Below, in pieces: positions 7,927 through 16,902 of a DNA stretch of 64,000 nucleotides. Every line of letters starts with the position of its first letter. The stretch's first letter is position 1. Made by a program: the position numbers and the translations under genes. The DNA is taken from assembly GCA_944321165.1 (NCBI GenBank), contig CALUKE010000001.1, positions 494,482 through 558,481 of the forward strand, given 5' to 3'. This stretch comes from an uncultured Odoribacter sp. (GTDB taxonomy: Bacteria > Bacteroidota > Bacteroidia > Bacteroidales > Marinifilaceae). Below the pieces are notes generated by a model. The model had not been told where the DNA came from and made no database searches. It was given only the letters and a program-made list of their open reading frames with translations.

Positions 7927-9210
7927 TTATTGTTTCCGACACATAATATTCAGAATCGTCCTGTCGGTCTGTTCCATGCCGGTAGTACCGATGATACCGA
8001 CGTTGCGGATCGTCTTCTCGATATCCTCTTCAATAATACCGTCGTTGTGGGTTTTGATTCCTTTCATGGATAACAGAGCAGCCTGTACGGCAGCAGAAAC
8101 ACCGGAATATACTTTCAGGGCACAACCTTGTTTTGCTCCGTCACACATCATTCCGGTCAGGTTGGAACACATGGTTTTAATGGTATTGACCATCTGTTCG
8201 TAGGTTCCCCCCATCAGATAAGTAATGGCAGAAGCAGATCCTGTACCGGCAATCAGAATACCGCACAAAGCAGAGAGGTGTCCCATATAATAATGGATAT
8301 GGGCTGCCACCAGATTACTCAATGCCAAAGCACGTATCAGTTGTTCGCGGGAGCAATTAAACTGTTCAGCAGCCACCACTACCGGCAAATAAACCGTAAT
8401 TCCCTGATTTCCACTACCGGAATTGGTCATTACCGGTTTTTCACAACCATCCATACGGGCATCCGAAGCGGCAGTTGCCCGAATCAGGGCATTATTCAGA
8501 AAGTCATTCTCCAACAATCCCTTGTCGATATTTTCCTTCAAGGTTTTGCCTATTTGCAAGCCGTACTCACTTTTCAGCCCTTCGTCGGAAATCGCCTTGT
8601 TCATCTCGGCCCCCTCCAACACAAATTCGATATCGGCAACATCGATCGTATGGATAAATTCCCAAATCCGGGCAATACTCAATTCGGCACGCTCATTCTT
8701 TTCAGCCGCAACCGGCGTAAAATCTTTCCGATAAACAGCTTTCCCATTTTTTTCCACCAAGGTAATATTGGTATGTCCATGAACGATGATGGTCCTCACG
8801 GTGTCATTTCCTTTTCTGCAAATGGCTTCCGCATACAATTTATCGGGAGCATCTTCCTTCAAATGGATGGCTACCGCCTGTTTTTCCAGCAAAGACTTGG
8901 CGACAGCCAAATGGTCGCCTACAGACACCTCTTTCAATACTTCCAGACCATAGGCCGTTTTTCCACACACAGCCCCCAAAGCAGCCGCAATAGGCAAACC
9001 GGTCATACCGGTTCCCGGAATTCCAACCCCCATTCCATTCTTGTAAATATTTCCACTGACATATACATCAATGTGTTCCGGCACTCCTCCCAACTCTTCC
9101 TGACATCGAGCACATGCTAAAGCACAAGCAACCGGTTCCGTACATCCCAAGGCCGGAATCGTTTCCATCTTCAATATTTCTATGATCTGTTTATCTGTAG
9201 CTTGACACAT
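7927..9210 (-). CDS. cyuA: UPF0597/CyuA-family L-cysteine desulfidase (serine dehydratase-like)
   Basis: A 427-residue cytoplasmic protein of the UPF0597 family (E. coli YhaM/CyuA). Family blocks are ETIPALGCTEPVACALACAR near the N-terminus with the conserved cysteine, VYVSGNIYKNGMGVGIPGTG at about residues 48-67, MTNSGSGNQGITVYLPVVVA near 278-297 and MCDGAKQGCALKVYSGVSAA near 370-390. The conserved cysteines are thought to bind an iron-sulfur cluster as in L-serine dehydratase. The family member studied in E. coli degrades L-cysteine to pyruvate, ammonia and sulfide anaerobically. I place the start at the ATG at 9210: the frame extends 18 codons further but only to a TTG that falls within the likely promoter. 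A single-gene unit with its own terminator. Confidence 0.85.
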   Translation of the reverse strand: MCQATDKQIIEILKMETIPALGCTEPVACALACARCQEELGGVPEHIDVYVSGNIYKNGMGVGIPGTGMTGLPIAAALGAVCGKTAYGLEVLKEVSVGDHLAVAKSLLEKQAVAIHLKEDAPDKLYAEAICRKGNDTVRTIIVHGHTNITLVEKNGKAVYRKDFTPVAAEKNERAELSIARIWEFIHTIDVADIEFVLEGAEMNKAISDEGLKSEYGLQIGKTLKENIDKGLLENDFLNNALIRATAASDARMDGCEKPVMTNSGSGNQGITVYLPVVVAAEQFNCSREQLIRALALSNLVAAHIHYYMGHLSALCGILIAGTGSASAITYLMGGTYEQMVNTIKTMCSNLTGMMCDGAKQGCALKVYSGVSAAVQAALLSMKGIKTHNDGIIEEDIEKTIRNVGIIGTTGMEQTDRTILNIMCRKQ

Positions 9211-9236
9211 AATACTGTATTTTTTAATTGATGAAG

Positions 9237-9264
9237 CAAATTTAGGCCTTTTTATCGTATTCAA
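9237..9264 (-). promoter_or_regulatory. Bacteroidetes-type promoter for cyuA-like gene
   Basis: On the minus strand a TAAATTTG box (9244-9237) fits the TAnnTTTG -7 consensus, with a TTG at 9264-9262 as a possible -33 element. The spacer of 17 is shorter than the usual 19-21. It lies 26 bp upstream of the ATG at 9210 and argues against the longer TTG-started frame. Confidence 0.45.
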
Positions 9265-9382
9265 TCCTTCCTTATTCTCTATTAACGCTTTTTTAACTCG
9301 TTTTTGCCGGAAAACAGTTTCTGCAACAAATAATTGTCCACAGGTAACCCTGAAAATATTTTTTCATTTACCCTAAATTCTT

Positions 9383-9390
9383 TATCTTCG
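9383..9390 (+). promoter_or_regulatory. Probable -7 box for the SPOR gene
   Basis: TATCTTCG, one base off the TAnnTTTG consensus, 16 bp before the ATG at 9407. No clear TTG at -33, only a T-rich run. Confidence 0.35.
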
Positions 9391-9406
9391 CCTCAAATTT
9401 AATGCA

Positions 9407-9937
9407 ATGAATAAATATTTTTTCTTGATCCTGTTGTTTCTACCGTTTCAACTTTTTGCACAGGAAACTGACACACTGACCATAGAGGAAGAACCTCATC
9501 ATGATATCATCCAGGAGCTTCAAACAGATTCGCTCCATAGCGGCCAGGTACGGATTTCAAGCGACCGGCACATCAACGACCTGCTGCAATGGCAGGTGCA
9601 TCTGAATGAAAAGAAGAAAACATTCAGCGGCTATCGCATTCAGATTTATTCCGTCAACTCTCTCGGATGCAACATCGAACAATTGAAAAAAATGCGGGAC
9701 GAATTTGAGCAGACCTTTCAAGACATTCCGGCCTATCTGAAATATTTCGATCCGGATTTTAAAATCCGGGTAGGCAATTATCGCAACCGACTCGAATGTA
9801 TCCCGGACCTTCACCGGATTCGCAAGATCTATCCGGCCAGCTATGCCGTAAAAACCGAAATCACGCTGGACGATTTGAAACGTGTTCCCATGCAGGACAT
9901 TCTCGAGGAAGAAAAAACAGAAACCCTCATCAACTGA
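9407..9937 (+). CDS. Secreted SPOR-domain protein
   Basis: A 176-residue protein with a signal peptide (MNKYFFLILLFLPFQLFAQE) and an acidic linker. Residues from about 74 to 155 form a SPOR domain: FSGYRIQIYSVNS is its first beta strand, DFKIRVGNYRNR the central strand and YPASYAVKTEI the last. SPOR domains bind peptidoglycan lacking stem peptides, usually at division sites, so this is probably a periplasmic cell-wall-binding protein. The central YRIQIYS and FKIRVGNY strands are well conserved. It converges with the GSCFA gene, with 8 bp of overlap at the ends, so both transcripts are antisense to each other there. Confidence 0.85.
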   Translation: MNKYFFLILLFLPFQLFAQETDTLTIEEEPHHDIIQELQTDSLHSGQVRISSDRHINDLLQWQVHLNEKKKTFSGYRIQIYSVNSLGCNIEQLKKMRDEFEQTFQDIPAYLKYFDPDFKIRVGNYRNRLECIPDLHRIRKIYPASYAVKTEITLDDLKRVPMQDILEEEKTETLIN

Positions 9938-10877
9938 AAGAAATCCGCAACTCCCGTTCAATCAGCTCCTGTTCCCGAGAAGTTCTCTGCATCAGTTCCC
10001 GATAAGCCGGAGCCTCCGGATCTGCAGGCCGGTGAGCAAGATTTTTATTTACCTGCTCGATCCGCTTCATCCAGGACAACGTATCTGCGGTCATATAAAG
10101 CGTGCGGAACTTATCCCAGATATATTCAATACCCTGGGATGAAATATGCAACATATCGTCCGCATAAAACCGATAGTCCCGAAGTTCATCCATCACGATT
10201 TCATAGGAAGGAAAATAAAACACCTGCTCCAGACATTCGGTCAGTCGCTCGATTGCCAGCAACAACACCGCTTTGCTCAACTGATTGCCATGGGCCCCAT
10301 CCTTCCAGTGCCGAATGGGACTGACGGTAAACAGGACTTTCAACTCCGGCCGCCATTTTCTCAGCCGATTGAGCAAATCGACATACACCCGGACAATTTC
10401 TTCCACCTGCAAACGGAAACGTTCAAAATCAGCGGCAGGAAACTTATGACAGTTCGCCACCACACGACCGGTAGCCAGATGACGATATACCCAGGCCGTT
10501 CCCCAGGTCAGAATCAGCACATCCGCCTCCCGCAGATGTCGCCGCGCCTCTTCCAAACGGGTGTTGATCTGATGGAGACATTGCTCTTGATCCGGAGACG
10601 AAAAACGTCCGTGATGACTCAGACTCACCCATTTATGATCATTGTACAACAAATCCTCCGGCGTAAAATATCTGCCACTCAACAGCCATTCCAGCGTATC
10701 AGCCACCGACATCGGATTGTAAACAATACCGCAGGGATTAAGATCGACCTTAAATTTATAATAGGCCAATTTTGCCCCGATATTCTCCACGAAACAAGAC
10801 CCCAGCAGCAAAAGACGGGTGGAATAATCCAGCTGAAATGCCGGTCTGTCCATTTTCACGATTGTCTGCAATTCCAT
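9930..10877 (-). CDS. GSCFA-domain protein
   Basis: A 315-residue protein of the GSCFA family, named after the N-terminal motif present here as LLLLGSCFVENIGAKLA at residues 22-38. Further family blocks are NPCGIVYNPMSVADTL, VLILTWGTAWVYRH near 150, VANCHKFPA and the C-terminal DMLHISSQGIEYIWDKF. The layout (GxC/S at the start, a His near the end) resembles SGNH/GDSL hydrolases, so an esterase-like activity is possible, but no reaction is established for the family. The ATG at 10877 is preferred; the frame extends two codons upstream only to a TTG. It stands alone on its strand. Confidence 0.85.
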   Translation of the reverse strand: MELQTIVKMDRPAFQLDYSTRLLLLGSCFVENIGAKLAYYKFKVDLNPCGIVYNPMSVADTLEWLLSGRYFTPEDLLYNDHKWVSLSHHGRFSSPDQEQCLHQINTRLEEARRHLREADVLILTWGTAWVYRHLATGRVVANCHKFPAADFERFRLQVEEIVRVYVDLLNRLRKWRPELKVLFTVSPIRHWKDGAHGNQLSKAVLLLAIERLTECLEQVFYFPSYEIVMDELRDYRFYADDMLHISSQGIEYIWDKFRTLYMTADTLSWMKRIEQVNKNLAHRPADPEAPAYRELMQRTSREQELIERELRISFS

Positions 10878-11040
10878 AGCCAAGCAGATTGTTATTCCTT
10901 ACAAAAATAAAGCAAACAATTCGATTTTACAAAAGGAATCTTCCGCATCCTTGTCAGTAAAAACAATGCTCCCTTCCTCTATTTCCCCCATCAACCGGAA
11001 ATTTACTTCTCAAGCCCCCCCGACTTATCTTCGAAAATGC

Positions 11041-11048
11041 TATCTTTG
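11041..11048 (+). promoter_or_regulatory. -7 promoter box of mntP
   Basis: TATCTTTG matches TAnnTTTG exactly and lies 19 bp before the ATG at 11068, leaving a very short leader. This rules out the longer frame that starts with TTG at 10951 and leaves no room for a manganese riboswitch. No clear TTG is seen at the -33 position. Confidence 0.5.
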
Positions 11049-11067
11049 CTTCCTCAAAACAGACATC

Positions 11068-11628
11068 ATGAGTTTCATCACCATCCTATTAATCGCCATC
11101 GGTCTTTCCATGGACAGTCTTGCCGTCAGTATCAGCGGCGGTATTTGCATGAAACCGTTCTGCCTCAGGAAATCTCTGAAAATGGCCCTGATCATGGGGG
11201 GATTCCAAGGAGGCATGACTTGGCTGGGATGGGCCATGGGAATTCATTTCAGCAATTACATCACCAACTTCGATCACTGGATCGCCTTTGTATTGTTGAG
11301 TTATCTGGGTGGAAAAATGATCTACGAATCTTTTAAAGAAAACGAAAGCAGTCTGATCACCTTTTCCAACAAAATGCTGTTTACCCTGGGTGTCGCCACC
11401 AGCATCGATGCCCTGGCTGTCGGCGTCAGCATGGCCTTTCTGAAAACCGCCATCTGGTATCCCGCCCTCATCATCGCCTTTACTACCTTCTTCCTCTCTT
11501 TCACGGGTGTCCTCTGCGGTTTTCGATTCGGCAAAATGAAAGGCCTCAAAGTAGAACTACTCGGAGGCCTTATTTTAATTGCCATCGGCATCAAAATCCT
11601 GATAGAACACACACTGCTGGCCGACTAA
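11068..11628 (+). CDS. mntP: Manganese efflux pump MntP
   Basis: A 186-residue membrane protein, the usual MntP length (188 in E. coli), with six hydrophobic segments. The two internally repeated halves each carry the family signature: IGLSMDSLAVSISGG at residues 12-26 and GVATSIDALAVGVSMAF at about 108-124, with the essential aspartates in the membrane. It exports Mn(II) across the inner membrane and protects against manganese excess. The start at 11068 is supported by the promoter box at 11041 and by homology beginning at MSFITILLIAIG. The gene converges with the TlpA-like gene and their ends overlap by 4 bp. Confidence 0.95.
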   Translation: MSFITILLIAIGLSMDSLAVSISGGICMKPFCLRKSLKMALIMGGFQGGMTWLGWAMGIHFSNYITNFDHWIAFVLLSYLGGKMIYESFKENESSLITFSNKMLFTLGVATSIDALAVGVSMAFLKTAIWYPALIIAFTTFFLSFTGVLCGFRFGKMKGLKVELLGGLILIAIGIKILIEHTLLAD

Positions 11629-12989
11629 TTCTTTATTTGGCTTTCCAATAAAGGTTCTATCTTTTCTTTTTCCGAAGGACGGGGAGAAAACGCATTAATT
11701 ATCTTAAAATCCTCATCAATCAATAAAAAACGAGGGATAGAAGAAAGATCCCAGGCTTCTCCCACTACATACGGATCTGCTAAAAACTCTTTGACATGTT
11801 CCGGAATGCCATTCTTTTCCAATTTCTTCTTCCACCATTCCTCTTTCTGATCAATAGAAATACCTATGAATTGAATTTCCGGATATTTTTCACTCAAAGC
11901 CTCGAATGCCGGCATCTGAAACAAACAGGGCAAACACCAGGTAGCCCAGAAATCAACATATAACACTTTCCCTTTAAAATCGCTTAAATGCCATTCTTTT
12001 CCATCAATATCCTTAAACGGGATATCCACGGCTGTACACCCTTCCATCAAACGCTCCCGCTCTTGCAATTTCGCTTTAAAAGAACTGCTCAAATCTTTGT
12101 TCCGAATCTGACGGGAAAACTCTGCAAACATTTGATAATCTTTCTGCATTAAACCTAAATCCAATTGTGCTGCCTTTGCCAGGACACGCTTCAATTCTTC
12201 AAAAGCGATAGACTTTTGGAAATGAAAAACCTGAGATTCATCACACTCCAACAAAACAGTTCGAACTTCCGGCAATTCCAAATAACGATCAGAAACAGAA
12301 ATCTCTTGCAACAAAGGATCGACAATCTCCATTATCGTCCGATAAAAAGCCTGTTTCTTTTCCAGCTTTATCTCAGGCGTATCATCATAATTGCTCAATT
12401 GTCCAGCGGAAAAATAATCTAAATAAGCACACAATTGAGAAGCTTTCTGACGCACTTTTTCCAATTTTCGAAATTCAGGAGAAACCCCTTCCAAACACTC
12501 CAATTCTTTCAAGCAAATTCCGACAATACTATCTACCTTACTTTGATAAACATCAAAAGGCATTATCTTTTCCGGAAGTCCAAACGGATTTAACTTTTGT
12601 CCGATCTTCACAACATCCCAGGCATTCACTTTCGCGTTGTTTTTCAAATAATTATTGGCAACCATTCCGCGTCCTTCAAAAGTCGTCAATGCAACCGTCC
12701 GATTAAAAACAATTTCCAATTCATCCCCCGGAGACAAATATAAAACATTCTGTCCTACTCTATAATAAGCGGGATGTTTCAATTTCAGCTTCAAATCAAA
12801 CCGTCCATTGGTATCCAAAACGATTTCTATGGATTTGTCATTATAAACTTCTGCAGCAATTCCATCACAATTCATGGTCACACGATCCAGACCGAACTGT
12901 TTCAATGAACCGGATAATTTCACAACTCCAGCATCCACATTTGCCACAATCATCAAAAACAAACACAATAATATTAATCCATTTTTCAT
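11625..12989 (-). CDS. Secreted TlpA-like thioredoxin, last gene of Sus-type locus 1
   Basis: A 454-residue exported protein. After the signal peptide (MKNGLILLCLFLMIVANVDA) comes a DUF4369-like beta domain to about residue 110 and a long helical middle. The C-terminal 130 residues are a TlpA/AhpC-type thioredoxin fold with WCLPC at 351-355 preceded by VLYVDFWAT and followed by FIGISID and SIPRFLLID (cis-proline). It probably reduces disulfides in the periplasm, or it may be surface-exposed. The longer frame begins with a TTG directly next to the preceding stop codon, so I chose the ATG at 12989. It closes the susC-susD-DUF4843-PKD series. The equivalent slot in locus 2 holds a thioredoxin of a different architecture. 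Confidence 0.85.
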   Translation of the reverse strand: MKNGLILLCLFLMIVANVDAGVVKLSGSLKQFGLDRVTMNCDGIAAEVYNDKSIEIVLDTNGRFDLKLKLKHPAYYRVGQNVLYLSPGDELEIVFNRTVALTTFEGRGMVANNYLKNNAKVNAWDVVKIGQKLNPFGLPEKIMPFDVYQSKVDSIVGICLKELECLEGVSPEFRKLEKVRQKASQLCAYLDYFSAGQLSNYDDTPEIKLEKKQAFYRTIMEIVDPLLQEISVSDRYLELPEVRTVLLECDESQVFHFQKSIAFEELKRVLAKAAQLDLGLMQKDYQMFAEFSRQIRNKDLSSSFKAKLQERERLMEGCTAVDIPFKDIDGKEWHLSDFKGKVLYVDFWATWCLPCLFQMPAFEALSEKYPEIQFIGISIDQKEEWWKKKLEKNGIPEHVKEFLADPYVVGEAWDLSSIPRFLLIDEDFKIINAFSPRPSEKEKIEPLLESQIKN

Positions 12990-13016
12990 GTTTTTCCTTT
13001 TAATCGTTTCATTCAA

Positions 13017-14558
13017 TTACTGTATAGCTCTCCAGCTCATTCGCTTTATTTTAGTCAATCCGGTCCAACAAGAAGCTTCGTCCGGCATCAAACCGACATA
13101 ATCCGGATGGACATCCTGGATATATTTTTGCAGTTTTCCACCATTCATTGTATTGTAAGTGGCAACATATAAAGGATTTTCACTCGGTTCGATGGTCGTA
13201 TCAAAAGATAACATGGTAATTGGATCTCCCATATCAAAAGTATACAGTTTTTCATTGCCTCGATTATAATCATAAGCATACAATACAGAACCGACAGAAT
13301 AATAAACCACCGTTCGCCGGGAAGAAAAAGCATAATGTTCTGCCTGTTCAAAATTAGCAGCAACCGGTGTAATCGTATAACAACTCTCTTTTGTCGGGTT
13401 ACTCGTTGCCAAAAACTTATATATATAGTATGATCCGGCAGGATCCTTCATGATGGCAAATGAAACTCCGGAAGAATTTCCCCCATTCAATCCATTTTCC
13501 CCATAAACCAACATCCGCTCCGTCGATCCCTGATTCCACGGGAAAGGATCATCTGCAGAATCTTCCATCAAAGAAGAATTCGAAGCAAATGAACCCACTT
13601 TCAAAAATCGTTTATTCTGAACATCAAACCAAACAAATCCGCCATAACTATTCAACGTGTAAAACAAATATGGGAAAGCTTCATAGTAGGTATTGACATC
13701 TGTACTCAAACAATTTACAGGATCGTTGTAGTAATCTCCCCCCATCAAGCCCAAATAACTGCTGAATATATATCCATTACTACAAACAACCGCTCTATAA
13801 TAGCCTCCAAAACCGCCAGTATTGCCCGATTTGTCTTTAGTCCTGGGAATAATATCGACAGGAACAAATTTCGTTTCATAATCTCGTGACAAAAACAACA
13901 AATCACTAAAAACATCGCTTTCCGAACCTGTAAAAGTTTGACGATCAAGAGAATATCCCTGATCCTCAGTCAATACCCACAATTTAATATATTTACTGTC
14001 ATTGGCAGCACCCGTATGAATGATATCCACCGGATTTTTCAACGGCGGTAAACCATTATCTTTTAACAAATCCTTATACAATATTGTATCGTTCAACATG
14101 GACAACATCTGCACATCAACATACCCTTGAGAATCTTCCCCCAATAACAAGATTCCTTTTGAATAAGCCACCCCCACCTTTAAAGTCGAAGTCATGACAG
14201 TAACTACATCCGTTTGAAGGTCAGTCACCCGAAAATACAGTATATAATCTCTTGGAGCCAAGTCTACACGATAACGTAAAACCCGATCCGTACCGAGCAA
14301 TTCTGTAGAATTATAAGCCACATTTGCCCTCCATTCATAAGCAAAACGGGTTGTATCATTAATATCACCTTCTGTAACAGTTACTTGTGGATCTATTTCC
14401 AGAATACTTTCTCGATAAACGACTTCATACACCGATTCTATTCCTTCAATGGTTACCTCACAAATATCATGATAATCATAAGAGCCCTTATCATCGTAAC
14501 AAGCCGTCAGTAAAAAAACTGACAATATATATATTAACTTTTTCATCGCATTTTTCAT
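13017..14558 (-). CDS. PKD-like family surface lipoprotein, locus 1
   Basis: A 513-residue lipoprotein: signal MKKLIYILSVFLLTAC with the lipobox cysteine at position 20, followed by YDDKGSYDYHDI. The acidic residues right after the cysteine fit the Bacteroidetes surface-export signal. The N-terminal third has Ig/PKD-like repeats (WRANVAYN, YILYFRVTDLQTDVV) and the rest resembles a beta-propeller, as in the family usually named PKD-like family lipoprotein. Its function is unknown; proteins of this type occur next to DUF4843 in SusCD loci and probably help bind the substrate on the cell surface. It starts immediately after the DUF4843 stop (TAAATG). The paralogue at 33785 shares the CYDDKG-YDYHDI start and the C-terminal SCWTGLTKIKRMSWRA-type ending. 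Confidence 0.82.
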   Translation of the reverse strand: MKNAMKKLIYILSVFLLTACYDDKGSYDYHDICEVTIEGIESVYEVVYRESILEIDPQVTVTEGDINDTTRFAYEWRANVAYNSTELLGTDRVLRYRVDLAPRDYILYFRVTDLQTDVVTVMTSTLKVGVAYSKGILLLGEDSQGYVDVQMLSMLNDTILYKDLLKDNGLPPLKNPVDIIHTGAANDSKYIKLWVLTEDQGYSLDRQTFTGSESDVFSDLLFLSRDYETKFVPVDIIPRTKDKSGNTGGFGGYYRAVVCSNGYIFSSYLGLMGGDYYNDPVNCLSTDVNTYYEAFPYLFYTLNSYGGFVWFDVQNKRFLKVGSFASNSSLMEDSADDPFPWNQGSTERMLVYGENGLNGGNSSGVSFAIMKDPAGSYYIYKFLATSNPTKESCYTITPVAANFEQAEHYAFSSRRTVVYYSVGSVLYAYDYNRGNEKLYTFDMGDPITMLSFDTTIEPSENPLYVATYNTMNGGKLQKYIQDVHPDYVGLMPDEASCWTGLTKIKRMSWRAIQ

Positions 14559-15428
14559 TTAATCATAATAATCTTCATCAGGTACCCAGGGAACGCCTAT
14601 TTTTGAACTCCAGGGACAACCTTCAAACCACATCAAGCGTCCGTCATCTTCCAGGATCGGATCCTTGGCATTGTAATGTTCAATCAATACCTGCGACATT
14701 TTTTTATAAATCAACATCTGCAAAGCCATCGGCATCGTCTCATTACTCATAAAATCATTGTAAGTCAAGTCAAAATACTCGCAAATCAATTCTAATTTTT
14801 TCCGGCTAAAAGCCCCCCACGAACCGGACTCGTTACCATCGTAATAGGGAGAACTGTCCGTACCGACCCAGATTGCAGGACGTACCATAAAATCGCTGAT
14901 ATGTAAAGTATGTAAAGAAGCGTCAAAATGATCGTGTATCGGACCACTCTGATAAGAGCCGGCAATGGCATCCCACTCGGGAAACGAAAGTGAAAAATAT
15001 TCATTGGCAACCAAACGTAATCCCAATCGTTTTTCTTCTTGTTGTAAAATTTCCGTGCGAATCAAACACACAGGCACATCTGCCGCATATTCCCCCGCAG
15101 GTATGATGACTTCATTTACTAAAGGCAAATAATCAACACCTTCCGTTAAATCGGTACTATCCGGGTTCACTTCTACCCGAAAGGGACGGTCATAATCCTT
15201 CACCGGACCGGTCGTCATTACCCGTACCAATACCGTTGCGGTATCCCCCGACAAATTAATAAAATGTACATCCGTATATGGCTGATATGGCCAGGTTTTC
15301 TCACTTCCCCAGGAATCTCCCCATTGCACAGCAAAATATACGCCTTCCAATCCTTCATAATCCATCAGATCTTTTTCGCAACCCAATAAGATCAAAGGCA
15401 AAACCCATATATAAAAAATTCTTTTCAT
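14559..15428 (-). CDS. DUF4843 surface lipoprotein, locus 1
   Basis: A 289-residue lipoprotein beginning MKRIFYIWVLPLILLGCEKD, with cysteine 17 as lipidation site. The DUF4843 signature follows: LMDYEGLEGVYFAVQWGDSW, then VRVMTTGPVKDYDRPFRVEV, PDSTDLTEGVDY and the C-terminal ILEDDGRLMWFEGCPW. DUF4843 proteins are accessory lipoproteins of SusCD loci with no proven function, likely part of the surface capture complex. The frame reaches back two codons to GTG, but the ATG at 15428 gives the better signal peptide. It lies 6 bp after susD. Confidence 0.88.
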   Translation of the reverse strand: MKRIFYIWVLPLILLGCEKDLMDYEGLEGVYFAVQWGDSWGSEKTWPYQPYTDVHFINLSGDTATVLVRVMTTGPVKDYDRPFRVEVNPDSTDLTEGVDYLPLVNEVIIPAGEYAADVPVCLIRTEILQQEEKRLGLRLVANEYFSLSFPEWDAIAGSYQSGPIHDHFDASLHTLHISDFMVRPAIWVGTDSSPYYDGNESGSWGAFSRKKLELICEYFDLTYNDFMSNETMPMALQMLIYKKMSQVLIEHYNAKDPILEDDGRLMWFEGCPWSSKIGVPWVPDEDYYD

Positions 15429-15434
15429 AGTCAC

Positions 15435-16886
15435 TTATTTTGAAATATCCATACTGTTGATCCGTTGATCTGTCTCACTTTCCGGCAATGGGATGACATA
15501 TTTGCTAAGTTCCACGTTTTTTGTCCCACTTGCCAGATTTCCATCTGGAATATTTATCATTTCCTGACGTTTATAAAAAAAGAACAACTGGCCTTCGCCC
15601 AACATCTCTTTTTTATACTCATCCGCCAACGTACTTATCATATTTTCCCGGGTCGGATAAATACTGAAACAATTACGGGCATTTCGATAAATATTCAAAT
15701 AAGAAGTCGCCTCATCCAAATTCTCTGAACATTCTGCCACAATCAAATACATTTCACTCATTCGAATCAGCGCAATCATATATTGTCGACTATCCGTCAC
15801 GTTATCCTGTTTTTCATATTTCCGTTGATAGAGCACGGAGGTACCATTATTGTTATAAGTCGACCAAACTTGATATCGATAATCATTTTCATCATACAAT
15901 TCATCCCGGCGGGCTGTACTGGCCAAAGTCAGAATACTTGTAGACTCCAGCGTGGGAGCAAACAACTCTTCATGCAATTTTTCCCGAGTAGAGTTATATA
16001 TTCCGAACAATACTTCTGTAAAAAATATTCGGTCCGGATTCGAAGATGTAGCAGCCTCATTCGTCACAAACGGGAATAATTCCGCACCTTCCTGTTGTCC
16101 CTCTGCAATAACTTCTTTTGCTGTCATACAAGCATTATTCTTATCTCCGGCCCAAAGATAAACTCGTGCCATCAATGCTTTTGTCGCAAAATAATTCATT
16201 CTGAACTGTCTATAATTTATATCTGTATCAGAAAACTCTTCACTCACAAAATAAGGATCGGATTCCTTCAACAAATTCAAAGCCGCTTTCAAATCATCCA
16301 ATATCAATTCTATGACTTTTTTTCCAGACAATATAGGGGTTACCTCCTGTATAGAACTGGTCTGATAAGGAATACTTTCCTTTTCCAATTCTGATGTCAA
16401 GGGACCGAACAAACGCAACATATCAAAATGAAGCATCGCTCTTAAAGCCAAAGCCTCTCCTTTAATCGTCCCCAACCATACCGGAGACAAATTGGCCGTA
16501 TTTTCATCGCATTTTTCAATGATCGTATTGCAACAGGCAATGACCAGATAACATTTTTGCCACATATTGTCAAACAATGTTTTCTCATTGTTCTCCGTAT
16601 ATATCAATTTTCCATATTGTCCGAACACATGAGAAGATGCGGACACATTATAATACTGTCCCATAACATCCAAAGCTCCAGCAGTCATATCTTTCCCATA
16701 AAGTTGAGTCGCGTTCAGTTCTATGTATACACCATTCAATGCTTTTATAAATCCTTCTCTATCTTCAAAAAGCATATCTTCAGACAAACGATCCGAAGGC
16801 GTTACATTAAGCCAAGACTCACATGCAGAGCACGCTAACAGCAAAAAAGCCGTCAAATATCTTATGATCAGTTTCATTCTTTCCAT
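15435..16886 (-). CDS. SusD/RagB-type substrate-binding lipoprotein, locus 1
   Basis: A 483-residue outer-membrane lipoprotein with lipobox (LLLACSAC) and the SusD opening ESWLNVTPSDRLSEDMLFED. The tetratricopeptide-like scaffold is visible as KGEALALRAMLHFDMLRLFGP at about residues 149-168 and YFATKALMARVYLWAGDKNNA. The C-terminus contains RMSEMYLIVAEC and LGEGQLFFFYKRQEM, standard for the family. SusD caps the SusC barrel and binds the ligand on the cell surface. It directly follows susC with 16 bp spacing. The lack of any glycosidase in this locus leaves the ligand open. Confidence 0.95.
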   Translation of the reverse strand: MERMKLIIRYLTAFLLLACSACESWLNVTPSDRLSEDMLFEDREGFIKALNGVYIELNATQLYGKDMTAGALDVMGQYYNVSASSHVFGQYGKLIYTENNEKTLFDNMWQKCYLVIACCNTIIEKCDENTANLSPVWLGTIKGEALALRAMLHFDMLRLFGPLTSELEKESIPYQTSSIQEVTPILSGKKVIELILDDLKAALNLLKESDPYFVSEEFSDTDINYRQFRMNYFATKALMARVYLWAGDKNNACMTAKEVIAEGQQEGAELFPFVTNEAATSSNPDRIFFTEVLFGIYNSTREKLHEELFAPTLESTSILTLASTARRDELYDENDYRYQVWSTYNNNGTSVLYQRKYEKQDNVTDSRQYMIALIRMSEMYLIVAECSENLDEATSYLNIYRNARNCFSIYPTRENMISTLADEYKKEMLGEGQLFFFYKRQEMINIPDGNLASGTKNVELSKYVIPLPESETDQRINSMDISK

Positions 16887-16902
16887 CGTTAAACATTTTA
16901 AT

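Noticed and set aside
8128..9120. Long open frame (330 codons) on the plus strand inside the cyuA-like gene
   Set aside because: It is antisense to a well-conserved UPF0597 gene, has no family resemblance and no promoter or signal; a shadow frame.
10921..11067. yybP-ykoY manganese riboswitch before mntP
   Set aside because: The -7 box at 11041-11048 leaves a leader of about 12 bases, too short, and no characteristic fold was seen.
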